Shown: positions 23,600 to 35,334 of the stretch, piece by piece
How positions within the stretch are numbered: the first letter of the stretch is position 1
Layout: every line of letters starts with the position of its first letter
Made by a program: the position numbers and the translations under genes
Notes under the pieces: model-generated
What the model saw: only the letters and a program-made list of their open reading frames with translations
The model's database searches: none
Told to the model about the DNA's origin: nothing
DNA from: Tetraselmis striata
Taxonomy: Eukaryota; Chlorophyta; Chlorodendrophyceae; Chlorodendrales; Chlorodendraceae
Assembly: GCA_006384855.1 (NCBI GenBank)
Contig: VCJN01000577.1
Location: 62,001 to 126,000 of the forward strand
Length of the DNA: 64,000 nt
Direction: 5' to 3'

Positions 23600-24560
23600 G
23601 GCGGGCAACGATAGTATACAATAAAGCTGCATATATTCTGTACAATGTCGGCTAGATTGGATCCGTATTAGGATGAAAATAATGCCCCTCAGGGTAGAGC
23701 TATTCATCAAAACGAGAATGGCATTTTATTAGAGGTATATGATGATGGCCCGACGCACCAATTCAATGATATGTGGTGGTTTTCCGTTACACATGACATC
23801 GAAAGTGGGCGCTGGAGAAAGGACAGTGCGCCGCTTATCATTATTGCAAGATGACCACAAGACACCCAGCATCACATTCCGCCTGCCTTGTGCACTTTGA
23901 TTCCATATTCCCATGTTGAATCATCGTTCATCAATGGCATTGCCACCGCCTGTGAATTATTGCTATGTTTTTTTGTATAATAAGGAAACGCCGTGTATCT
24001 GATATTACTATTAGTATTATACCCTTGTGTAATTAGTACTACACCCACCCTCGTCCACATAAGTATGCTGGGGTTCGCGGATTCAACTGACATGCCCATT
24101 TTACGTTGCAACATTGAGGCTGTGCGTGTGTTTGTGTCTGTTGCTCAGAATCGTACGGCTTGGGAAAATACTGTGATATAGCGCGCGTTAGCTAGACTCT
24201 ATATTGTCGCGTGGTAGTCGATGCCATCCGCAGTTCATGCGGCTCTACGAGCAGCGCACCTCAACCCAGGCTTTTATGGAAATGTGTACGACATGTATGG
24301 AAGCTATATACTATATGCGCTGCTCGCTGTGATGATACTCATCGCGTCGTCGTCCGCGCCAAGCTCCTCCGCGCGCGCTCTCGCGCCGGAGACCATAAAT
24401 CTATCACCAGATACCAGGAGATACCAGAAACAAGTATATACATATCACAAATTATAACAGAAATAATAATAATAATGATGGTGATGGTGATGCTGCAGGT
24501 TCGGCCCACCCTCAGGTCACTATTGTTGTTGCTCGACAGGACTTCTCTTGAAGCAACACA
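23600..24560. other. Intergenic, no gene recognised
   Basis: Short frames at 24211-24618 have no domain. Convergent genes end on either side (oxidase at 23279, CTC1-like at 24967). Minus-strand TGTAA words at 24568-24572 and 24585-24589 (read as TTACA on plus) are candidates for the 3' end of the CTC1-like transcript. Confidence 0.4.
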
Positions 24561-24966
24561 CATCAGTTTACAAGTATTCTATTGTTACAAGGATGGGTGC
24601 TGTCATCCCGGAAGGTAAGCGCGTGGCACGCTGTGGCAGCACTGGGCCCCAGCTTGTGATTATGAGCTTCCTGCGGCGTCAGTGGCGGGTGTGCCTCAGC
24701 ACATGCCGGCGGACAGGCTCTATTCATGCTATTGATATCGTGGTAATGTATTCTAGCGACTGTCGGGCCCGGCCGACAGCGATCCATACTTCTTATTCGA
24801 CTCGTCGCTTTCGGCTTGTCGACTTCATTGCTCTCGGCTGCTGCCAGCACAACTCCGCTCTTTCTGCGTACTTTCACGTCTCAACGGCGGCGGCGCGATT
24901 CCCCCCGAGACTAACCCCCGGAGATTTTACTTTTCTTTCTTCTGCTGGTACCTCCGGTGGCCTACG

Positions 24967-27900
24967 TCATGTCGACTTCTGCCGCATGCTCTGCAGCAGC
25001 ATGCGCGCCTGCGCTGCGGCGGGCGCCGGCAGAACAGCGAGGACGCGCAGCCGGGTGTACGAAGAAGTCGGCTCTGCAGCAGAGCCCGCAGACGCGGCGA
25101 CGGCGCGCGGCGCGCGCTTGCAGTGCAGCGCGCGCACCGGCTGCAGCGACGCGCGCTTGAGCAGCAGCGACAGCCAGCGGTAGCCCTCCGGCCCCAGCGG
25201 CGCGCCTGCTGGGGCGCCGGGCGTGCTGACGTCGAGCAGGAACCCAACGCCGGCAGCCTCGGCGTCATCGTCCTTGAGGCAGCGCACTCGCGCGTGCAGA
25301 AGTCCCTGCCGCGCCACGAGGTCCATCACCTGCGCGCCGAGCAGCAGGTCAGTGCAATTAAAAGCGCACACCTAGGCAGGCCGAATTGCAATTGGCGATA
25401 GCTTGTATGAACAGCAAGCAAGTTATCAATCACCAAGGCACATATGGTCCGCATCACAGTCAACGCTCCTCTATATGTGGATACACACGCACGCGCGCGC
25501 GCACGCACACACAAGCAAGGACGCGCGCATGTTGTGACATTCAGCACATGAAATGTTTCCCACTGCTATGCTCTGCTTTTGCGGCCTTTGGCGTGTCAAG
25601 AGCGGCAGGTCCGAATACTCTCACTACTGTTACGTGTACATAGCCGTACTGGACGACCAGGAGACCCAACGCACCAGGCGCTGCATTCAACAATGTGTCT
25701 AGCGGTTCATGGGACATCGGGCCATGATATGTTGATTTCCGGTGAAATCATCGTGGGTGCATGACGCTGTGATGCCACAGCTGCACTAGTATTTGGGACT
25801 ATTCCGCGATTGTATTTACGTATCATCGATTAGAATGTGCATTCACTTCTCTCAGTTGGCGACGCCCTGATGGCCAGCGGGAGAGGCCGAAAGGTGGACA
25901 GGAAAGCTGCATGGAGGGGAGAAGAGTAATAGGGGGGGGGGGGGGGCAACCTCCTGCATCCCGACCTTCTCGTCCACCTCCTCCGCAGAGTACCTGCACA
26001 ACACAATCACGCAAGCGCACAAGGCCGGGGCGCTCCGCAGTTAGCTAAGCCAAGCAGACACGAGCACACGCCCTCCCCCCCCCCACCGTGGTTGGTAACG
26101 CGCGGTTGCAAGCCCTTGACGCGACCCTTTGCTACCCTTCATACAACCTAAAAATCAATCGGGCCAGACGGCACTGAAACGAAAAGCCACAGATAAGCAA
26201 TCCAGCTCGGGTTTGGGGACCTGAAGACTATTTTTTTGGTTTCCCGGCATCGAGTCAGACTCCCCGTGCACCCAATACAGAGGTACCCAGTTTTCCGCCC
26301 TCCACGTGGGGGCAAAAACAACAAGACATTTGGAGCCTGAAGCAGCCATGGTTGCACGACGGGGGCCGTGCATTCAGTATCTTCAAACGCCTAGCACGCA
26401 TCCGAATTCACATAACACGCAGTACCACTTGGCTGGCATCTACAGTCGCCAACATGACCCACCACTCAGTGGTCAAAGGGGGAGGGGCGGCTGACGGGGG
26501 AGAGTGGGGCGGGGCACCCATAGGCGCGCCCCTTTGCCCAGCCATCGCCGTCCCGGGCCCGGGCGGCAGCGTCCACGGCGCGCCCGCACGCCCCGGCCAG
26601 CTGCGCGGCGAGCGGTCCCATCCCCAGCAGCTCCCACGCCACCTCCCCCTCCGCCCAGCACTCCGCCACGCCAGAGCCGTCCTCCAGCAGCACCTTGCAG
26701 GAGACCGCCAGCGGGCGGCCCGTCGACCCCTCCCCGGTGGCACTGCCGGCGCGGGCGCGCTGCAGGGGCGTCAGCCGCAGGTCCAGGCACTGCACGGCGC
26801 GCACTCGTGCGTGGAGCTGCACGCTGCGCGGGTCGCCCGCGGAGTCCGGCGGCGCGCTTGCCAGCACGGCTAGGCAGGTGGGCGCCTCCGTGGGCACGTG
26901 GGGCGGGTGGGCAGGGAGAGCGCGGGCGAGAAGTGGCAGAGGCGGTGCGCCGCGGCAGGTGAGCGGACAGGGGTGCCCCCCTGGGAAGCGGCCGAGACCG
27001 GTCACTGTCAGCCGCGTGCTGGGCAGCGCCTTGAGGTACGCCTTGCGGCTGCCGGCGGAGCGGCACAGACGGGCGCCGTGCACGGTGAGCAGCGCGCCAG
27101 GCACGCACGGCGGGGGCAGCGGCACTGTGGATAGCGAGAGGTACATGTCCACCTGGGAGGATGCAGGAGATGGAGGACGTAAGTTTGCCGGCAACTGTGC
27201 TCGGGCAGCCGTGCGCCGCCCGTGACCTGGGTTCGATGCCCTACGGATCCATAGCAATTTTACTTCACTCAGATGGTTTCGGAGCAGCGATGATAGATCA
27301 TGGTACTTGGAGCCCACACAGGCTCAAATGCCAAACAATATTCGGACCGTGACACGAAATTCGGAGCAACTGGTGTGGCGTGATTTTGTCGCCATGATCT
27401 TCACTGATTTGGGCGCATGGTTTCGGAGCGAATGATCTCCTATGGTTTTGGAGCTATTATCTGCACTGGTTTCGGAGCGAATGATCTCCTGTGGTTTAGA
27501 GCCATTATCCACACTGGTTTCGGAGCGAATGATCTCCTATGGTTTTGGAGCAATTATCTGCACTGGCTTCGGAGCGAATGATCTCCTATGGTTTTGGAGC
27601 TATTATCTGCACTGGTTTCGGAGCGAATGATCTCCTATGGTTTTGGAGCAATTATCTCCTATGGTTTTGGAGCGAATGATCTCATGGTTTTGGAGCTATT
27701 ATCCGCACTGGTTTCGGAGCGAATGATCTCCTATGGTTTTGGAGCTATTATCTGCACTGGTTTCGGAGCGAATGATCTCCTGTGGTTTAGAGCCATTATC
27801 CACACTGGTTTCGGAGCGAATGATCTCCTATGGTTTTGGAGCAATTATCTGCACTGGCTTCGGAGCGAATGATCTCCTATGGTTCTGGAGCCATTATCCG

Positions 27901-30575
27901 CACTGGTTTCGGAGCGAATGATCTCCTATGGTTTTGGAGCAATTATCTGCACTGGCTTCGGAGCGAATGATCTCCTATGGTTCTTGAGCCATTATCTGCA
28001 CTGGTTTTGAAGCGAATGATCTCCTATGGTTTTGGAGCCATTGTCCGCACTGGTTTTGGAGCGAATGATCTCCTATGGTTTTGGAGCTATTACCTGCACT
28101 GGTTTCGGAGCGAATGATCTCCTATGGTTTTGGAGCCATTATCTCCTATGGTTTTGGAGCAAATGATCTCATGGTTTTGGAGCTATTATCCTCACTGGTT
28201 TCGGAGCGAATGATCTTCTATGGTTTTGGAGCTATTGTCCGCACTGGTTTTGGAGCGAATGATCTCCTATGGTTTTGGAGCCATTGTCCGCACTGGTTTT
28301 GGAGCGAATGATCTCCTATGGTTTTGGAGCCATTATCCGCACTGATTTCGGAGCGAATGATCTCCTATGGTTTGGAGCAATTATCTGCACTGGCTTCGGA
28401 GCGAATGATCTCATATGGTTTTAGAGCCATTATCCACACTGGTTTTGGAGCGAATGATCTCCTATGGTTTTGGAGCTATTATCCGCACTGGTTTCGGAGC
28501 GAATGATCTCTTACGGTTTTGGAGCCATTATCCGCACTAGTTTTGGAGCGACTAATCCTGTATGTTTTGGAGCTCATATCCGCACTGGTTTCGGAGCGAA
28601 TGATCTCCTATGGTTTCGGAGCTATCTGCACTGGTTTCGGAGTGATGGCCTCTGGTATGGTACTGGAGCCTCGTTATACACTGGTTTCGGAGGATGTGTA
28701 TGGAGCTTGATGATTTCGCAAGGTTCTGAAGCTGCGATATGCAATGGGTGCGGCCCAGTTTCGCGACAATCGCTGCTGTATTGTTACGGCCGGGATCTGC
28801 ACTGGTTTGGAGGTATTACACTGGCATGGACAGTCAACATGCCCTTGCAGTGATTGATCTCAAATGATCGTCTCGATTGATCTCATCTCAAATAAATGAA
28901 TGATCTCGAATGATCAATTTATCGATTATTGAGCCATGGTATTCACTGGTTTCGAAGCACGGCATCGGAGCGGCTGTTCTTGCATGTTGTTCACAAGCCG
29001 ACTATACTGCCACACACTACTACGTGCACATCCTCACCACTGCCATGGCGGCGAGACTTCGGAGCAATTTAATCTCAGGTTGATGGTCGCGAAAATTTGG
29101 TCGTACCTCTTTACTTACCGGGTAAAATACTGGGTGTATTTTCCGGGTGTGTTCTGAGAAGTGCATTGATAAACCAAAAAAGCGGGTGGGTGGGGGGGGG
29201 ACTCACCCGGTCAGAGGAGCAGCAGTCTCCAATGGCGATTTTAACTTGCAGCTGCGCACAGGACAGCCCCTCCTGCTGGGGCCCCGCGCCCACCTGCCCC
29301 CGCAGCGCTGCCACAAGCTTCGCCCCATCCGGCGCCCCCGGTTTCGCCTGCCGCGGCTGCAGCTCGTATGCCACAGCAAGCACGACGCCATGGAAGGAGC
29401 GCACCAGCGGGGCGAGCTCCCCTGGCTGCGACGGCTCCAGCAGGTCGCGTACCCGCTCGCCCCCGCTGGCCGCCCTCAGCCGGCTGCCCACCAACCCCGC
29501 CCCTGCCTTCTGCCAGCTTGCCAGAGAGGCTTCCAGCTCCCGCAGCTCTGCGGCGCCCAACAGGAGTTTCCAGCCCCCGCACGGCGCTGCTGCTCCTGTT
29601 GACAAGAGGCGCGGAAAGGTCAGTGAGTCTGCTGGGGCCTGGAAGGGTTGCCTGCAGGAGGGTCTGACGGCCGCAGAGTGTGGCATCTCACCAACGGACT
29701 CCCCCACTGCCTCCTCCGATGTCATCAGCTCCACCAGCGCCGCGCCCTCCCCCAGCCCTTCCTGGCCACCCGCGCCCGGCAGTGCATCCCCACCGCCCGC
29801 GGCCCGCAGTGCCAGCCACTGCCCCGGCCGCAGCCCCGCGCTCGCCCAGCACGCCCCCAGCCCCAGCACCATCGCCTGCCCACTTGGCAGCGGCGCCTGC
29901 GGCTCCAGCAGCGCGCCGCCGGGCGGGGCACCGGGCACGGCAAGCTGGCAGCGGATTGCCCCCGGCGGAATGGCGCAACGGTCGGCAGAATCGGCATGCG
30001 GGTGGAGCAGCAACGGCAGCCGGGCACCGCGCAGGACTGCACCGCCCGCCTCCAGGACCAGAAACATCTCGTGAGCCCCCCCAAGGTCCTCACGGCTCAA
30101 CGGTGGCGCACCGCCGGGCCGTGAGACGACCGACACGCGTGTTGCCTCCGCAAACAGCACCGCGCTGTGCAGCAGGCGCACCGCCTCGCCAGGGATCGCC
30201 GTGCGCTGGTACGCGACCCGCGGGGCGCGCAGCAGCACCGCGGCGCCCACCAATCGCGCCACCTCGCCCAGCGCCGCCTCCAGCACCACCTCCACCGAGC
30301 CCGCGTCGTCCCGCAGCCACAGCCTCCCGCCTGCGAGCCGCCCCCGGGGGCCTGTCCTCAGTGCCGATCCATGCAACTTCGACCCCGCATTCATTGCACG
30401 GGTGCAGCCTCCAAAAGTCAAAGTCGATCCCAGGGAGACAACTCCCCACCATCCGGGCAGGCGACACACCACACGGTGACTCTACCGGTTGCACACCGAG
30501 AGCTCGTCCGCAACTCGTGAGGGGTGGGTGTGTAGAGGCTAGTGCCAGCGACAAAGGCATGGCAGCGGTGACCGA

Positions 30576-30607
<32 letters not shown>

Positions 30608-31600
30608 GGGGGGAGAGAGCATATAGCATAGGCTCTCTCACATCGGTCTTGGGCGTAAGCATGGAGTGTGCACGATGTTAGGGTGGGACACCCCCGATGA
30701 AAGAGAGGGAGGAAGGGTGGCCCACCTCTGCTGCCAAGCACGCCCAGGCAAGCTGTGTCATCGGGGCACGGAAGCGAGGCGACCCCCGCCTGCAGGACGC
30801 ATGGCCCCAATACTGCCGCCGCGGGCTCCCCGCCGTCCACCCCCTCCGCCGCGGCCACGAGATCCACCAGCGACAGCAGCCGCGGGATGGCGGTGGCGGG
30901 GCAGGTGTGCTGCGCCAGCGCAAGGGCGGCGCGCGGGGAGAAGAACTCGTCGTAGATGCTCGCGGCGCGCGCGGGTAGCGGCGAGTAGCCGACCGTTTGT
31001 AGCAGCGCGCTCAGCGGGGAGCCTTCATCGTGCAATGTAAGATGTTCACGGCGATGGTACTCGTTGCCGACCGCATGCTGTACCGTATGCACGGCCGCCC
31101 CGAGCGCCAGCTGCGCAAAGCGGGGGGGGGGGGGGGGGGGGGGGGGAGGCACAACAACTCAGCAGGCGCAGCGAGGAGCCTGACCGCCTCATTGGCGTTT
31201 TGGTGGGTGAGAAGGTATAATGTTGGTCAAGTTGGCGGCCTCCATGACCTTCAGAGAGGAGCGCAAGCCCTCATGTTTTTGGTTGCTGTGTGTGTGTGGG
31301 GGGGGGGGGGGGGGGGCACCATGTGATGCGCATCGTAGAAGCTGAGCCGCTCGCAGCGCACACGGAGCGGCCTCAGCTCCGCCGGCATGGCCCAGCTCAA
31401 CGGTGGCCCCTCCCCCGCCGACGCGCGCACCACCGCCAACGTGCTTGCGGCGCTAGCGGCCAGCAGCAAGCTTCCGGGCCGCGGCGCCACTGGGTACAAC
31501 CCACGAAATAGCACCTGCGCGGGGGGCCGCCGGAGGGGGGGGGGGGGGGGTCAAGCCATCACCAGTCATCAGCCAGAGCTTTGGCCCATCATGGGCAACT

Positions 31601-31632
<32 letters not shown>

Positions 31633-33792
31633 TGTCAGTATCCCGTAAAGATCAATTGATTCGTGGGGCGGAAATATAACGAGTTGCTTCATACCATCGA
31701 GTTAGAGACTATGTCATGTATTCGTGGTGTATTGTGATAGATTTCCACGTGAACATGGCTTTTCCTCTTTTACGAGGGGGAACAGGACACCATTATACTG
31801 CTGACCCAAAGCGTGGTTGCCATAGTACCCGACCCCCCCCCCCCCCCTATTTTTTCGCACACTCACTCCCACACATTCACACACACACACACACGAGTGC
31901 TGATCCCGCCGCACCGTGGCGCCTGGCCGGAGCCCGGGCAGCTGCGTGACGGGAGCATGCAGCATCAGCAGCCGCACGCCCGGCGCGCACACCAAGAACG
32001 CGCCCGCCGGCTCCGCCGCCACCGCTATGCCCAGAAAGTCCACCGCACCGCGCGCTGCAGCCGCCGTGCCGTCCTCCGCGGCTGCACAGAACTCCGCCCA
32101 GGAGCAGCCGGCCGCTGGGCCGCCGGGCGCAAACACGCGGCCCTCCGCCGCCCCTGCTGGCGGGGTTCTCGGGCAGTGCGGCGCCGGCGGGAGGGGGGCG
32201 CCACGTGGGACAAAGGGCGCCACCTGCGTGCTCTCCGTGTCCGCCAGCACCCGCCGGCCGCCCAGCCGCGCGCGCCGCAGGCCAGTGACGGCCACGTTGG
32301 CACGCGCCGCTGCAGCCGCCAGCAGCAAGGGGTGCCACTGCATGGCCGCCTGCCCCGTGAAGATCAGGTCCGCGCCCTCCGCGGCCGCCCCGCGCGCGCG
32401 TTTGCCGGGCGGCCGTCCACCTGTGGCGCCGCCCAGACGCGCCATGAAGAGCCAGCAGCCGCGGATGCGCAGCGGCGCGCTGACGGCCGCGACCGCCCCG
32501 CTGGCGGACGTGCGCACCGGGGGCGGGGAGGGCGCCTGCGTGAGGGCGCCGCAGGCTGGGCTGCTGCCCGAGGGGAGCCGCCCTGGGGCGGACGGCAAAG
32601 TGGAGGGCAGGGCGGGGGGGCTGCGGGGCGGCGCCGCGAGCTGGTGCGCCTGCAGGAGCTGCTGCCATGCGCCTGGCGGCAGTCGGGTCAGGCTGTGGAT
32701 CTGTCGCGCGTAGCACGCGGGGGGGGGGGGGGGGGGGGGGGGGTCAGCCTCTTTATACCACGCCATCCGAGCGCATCAGACCCTCTGGCTGACCCTCCTG
32801 ATAGCGACTCTAATCTGCCCTCCCATAAATGAACCTTGGCATGCAGTACCCCCCCCCCCCCCCCCCCCCCCCGGCCAATGTGCCTTCTTGTTTGTCTCTG
32901 GGCATGTGGCGCCTGTGGAGTGAGACAGATTCTCGGCTTCATGGGATGGGGGCATAAGGGTACTTGGTGGCGCGGTGGCCGCCCCACCTCCAGCAGGTCC
33001 GGGGGGCGGCCCTCTCCCCCCGCAGGTTGGCAGCGCCCCGGTACAAAGGTCCAGCAGGTGAGCGCCACCTCGCAGCCCAGCAGGTCCGGCGCGGCCTCCG
33101 GCAGCAGCACGTGGCAGCGCTCTGGCGCACACGCATGGTGAGGAGGGAAGAGGGGGCAGAGTTAGATTCGCGAGAAGAGAAGAGAGGAGGCGCTGAAGTG
33201 GGAGGGGGAGCTGACCCATCAGGAAGCTGGGAGGCGCACCGTGGGCAGTCTCAATGTGCCACAGGTACGGCCGGTGCGCTGCGCCGCCGGAGTCGTCCGG
33301 CAGCCCGCCGCCGCGAAGGATGCCCACAATGACCAGCATGGCGCTTCGCTCTTCACCCCAGCACACCCTGCTGCCAGGATATACACCCCTCACGCCGCCT
33401 ACCTTCACTTGCCTTGCATTATTCTTAGAGTTCCAAATACCAATAATAACTTCGATGTAATGCTCGTACGCTGTAGTCTAACATCGCAGTGAGGCTTTCG
33501 ACGATGTCGCCAGCTCCTTTTCGGTGCTGTCCCTCTCCGATCGGTGCAGAAAGGCAGGCAGGCTACCCCGGGGCCCATACGGTCGGAAAGGTCTGGCGCA
33601 CCTGCGGCCGCGCTCACACGGCTGAGCGTGCGCACAGCAGGACCATAGGCTTAGGAGGCCGGCATCGCTCGGGTCCTCCTTGGCGAGGGCCCCCAGGGCG
33701 CCGTACAGTGGCAGCGTGGCGGCGGGGTGCAGCGCCCCGGGGCCCAGAAGCGCGGCTGCGGGCAGGCTCGTCGCCGCCACTGGTGTGCTCAT
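24967..33792 (-). CDS. CTC1: CTC1-like CST-complex subunit, multi-exon
   Basis: A series of minus-strand open blocks joined by GT-AG sites gives a large OB-fold-type protein. Approximate exons are 33792-33610, 33383-33216, 33121-32963, 32700-31915, 31514-31320, 31110-30726, 30351-29692, 29595-29207, 27152-26520, about 25990-25950, and 25329-24967. Plant-CTC1-like features include LTCWTFVPG near the N-terminus, LIFTGQAAMQWHPLLL followed by VAVTGLRRARLGGRRVL in exon 4, and VDMYLSLSTVPLPPPCVPGA followed by VLLEDGSGVAECW in exon 9. The last are the strand patterns of the C-terminal OB folds. CTC1 works with STN1 and TEN1 at telomeres and in DNA polymerase alpha fill-in synthesis. Introns carry long G/C runs and one holds a 49-bp minisatellite. 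The start lies only 18 nt after the stop of the STMP1-like gene. Family call is by pattern; exact exon ends are unproven. Confidence 0.6.
27425..28700. repeat. ~49-bp minisatellite inside CTC1-like intron
   Basis: About 25 degenerate copies of a ~49-bp unit containing GGTTTCGGAGCGAATGATCT, ATGGTTTTGGAGC and TTATCYGCACTGG. The array lies between the proposed exons at 29207 and 27152, so it would lengthen that intron to about 2 kb. The decay at the right end (28640-28830) still shows GCACTGGTTT words. Plus-strand frames of up to 129 residues across it follow from the repeat. Confidence 0.95.
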
Positions 33793-33810
33793 CGCCGCTG
33801 TCGGCGGTGC

Positions 33811-34121
33811 TCACTTGCGGTGCTCCCGCTCCAGCTGCTTTGCTCGCTCCAGCGCGCTGCAAGGGCGAGCAGGCGGCAGAGGGGGGTTCGTCATCCGACT
33901 GTCGGCATTCAGCGCCGCGCTCGACGAAGGTAGGGGGGGGGGGGGGGGGGGGGTGCAAGAGCGCTGTTGCACCTCGTGGCACTCGTCGCCAGGTCGGGCA
34001 GGGCGTAGGTCTGCTCCGCCCACATGCCTACCACCACGCCGCCGCCGAAGATGAGGAGGTGGCGGTTGCTGCCGAGGAAACCCCCCAGCAGGCCGCCCGC
34101 AAGGCTGCGGAGGAATGCCAT
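33811..34121 (-). CDS. STMP1/DUF4535-like mitochondrial micropeptide
   Basis: Exon 1 (34121-33973) and exon 2 (33856-33811) join at AG|GTGCAA and TTGCAG|C to give a 65-residue protein. It starts MAFLRSLAGGLLGGFLG, has a glycine-rich hydrophobic span ending GGGVVVGMWAEQTYALPDL, and ends with a charged helix ERAKQLEREHRK. The pattern hydrophobic span, G-x-YxAQNYxxPNL, then a Lys/Glu helix is that of the short transmembrane mitochondrial protein 1 / DUF4535 family, found in plants and animals and linked to respiratory complexes. An in-frame ATG at 34136 would add five residues. The intron holds a C run (33937-33952 as G on plus). The stop is 18 nt upstream of the CTC1-like ATG with no room for a poly(A) signal. 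A divergent promoter region of about 800 bp separates it from the hydrolase gene. Confidence 0.7.
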
Positions 34122-34139
34122 TCCTGGATGCGCCACGCC

Positions 34140-34960
34140 GCCGGCAGCCTATATTCGGGGTGACCGCCTGTGCCAACTCTGCCGCCCGTCGGTGTTAATG
34201 CCTCAGGTGGCTGGGCAACCGCGCTCGGCTCGGGGGGGGGGGGGGGGGGGGTTCGCGCTAGATGGCAGTGCTGCCGGTCCTGAAGCGTCGCACAGCCCAG
34301 TGAAGAAGTCGGGCTTTGTATACAGCAGTATCGGTACCATCAGGCAGGTGAGCGGCGTCCATTGAGAGCGCCCGACGCAGTCCGCCGCGCTGTCTGCCAG
34401 TCAACCCCTCCGCGCCAGCGGCGCTCTGGCCTGACAGCCCTATTTGTCATTTTCGATTCGGTTTTATATATCTATTCATATGGGCCTCAGTACAGGGTAA
34501 TGCGCAGCGCCCCAATGCTTGCGCCCCGCTGTTGTGCCGAGTCGCCGCGCGAATAGTCGCTAAAAGCGTAGTCGACGTCTATCGGGAGCTTCTACGCTGT
34601 CCATAATTTTACGTACTGAAATGAAGCCAGGTGGACAGCTAAGTCGCACATTACCATGCCACGAAACGTCTTCAACAGGACTCAATAGAAGTCTTGGATT
34701 CATCATCGTATTAATTGTTTTTTCAAAGGCGAAGAAAGTATCTCCGCACCGTTCATATGCGCACCTGGCTGTTTGCTGCAAACCTACGCCAGAAGGGCGC
34801 GCCACCCCACCCGCCAGAGTGGCATCGCTCGTCCTTCCGATCAACCGCAAGTGAAGCCACTCGGAACTGACACGCTTGTCGAGCATCCTCTGCCCGTGCG
34901 ACCCCCCCGCCCCCCCCCCCCTCCGTGCCTATCCGTCCCTCCCCCGACACGAAACCGGTC
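34140..34960. promoter_or_regulatory. Divergent intergenic region between STMP1-like and hydrolase genes
   Basis: The two flanking genes are transcribed away from each other, so both promoters should lie here. The region includes a G run at 34232-34250 and an AT-rich patch at 34455-34485. No gene is seen. Confidence 0.45.
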
Positions 34961-34962
34961 CT

Positions 34963-35301
34963 ATGGCGATGGCTCAGATGGTGGTCGCCAACACGGGCGT
35001 GCGCGCCTCGGCGGCGCGCCCCGCCGGCAGCAGCCGCGTCTCTCGAAGCACCGTTGGTCGGCGCAGCAGCGGCCCACTGCCCCGGCGCACCTCCCGGCAG
35101 CCTGCACGTCGCCAGGGGGTGGCGGTCATGGCTCAGATGGAGGAGGTGGATCCCGTGACGGGCGAGATTCTAGCCTCTGCGGCTCGGGCGCCCGCTGCAA
35201 GGTGAGGTGGTGGCCAGGTGCGCGCGGCGCAAGGGCGCGCGCACGGGAAGGGGGGGGGGGGGGGGATTGTCTCGTGCTCGGGACGCCCTATCCACCGAGC
35301 G

Positions 35302-35334
<33 letters not shown>

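Noticed and set aside
27442-28853. Several 60-129-residue plus frames with YGFGA and TGFGAND words
   Set aside because: They are translations of the 49-bp minisatellite.
29097-30681. Plus-strand frames of 325 and 333 residues
   Set aside because: They are low-complexity Pro/Ala/Ser-rich and lie opposite CTC1-like exons 7 and 8.
33489-34163. 224-residue plus frame
   Set aside because: It lies antisense to the micropeptide and the first CTC1-like exon and has no motif.
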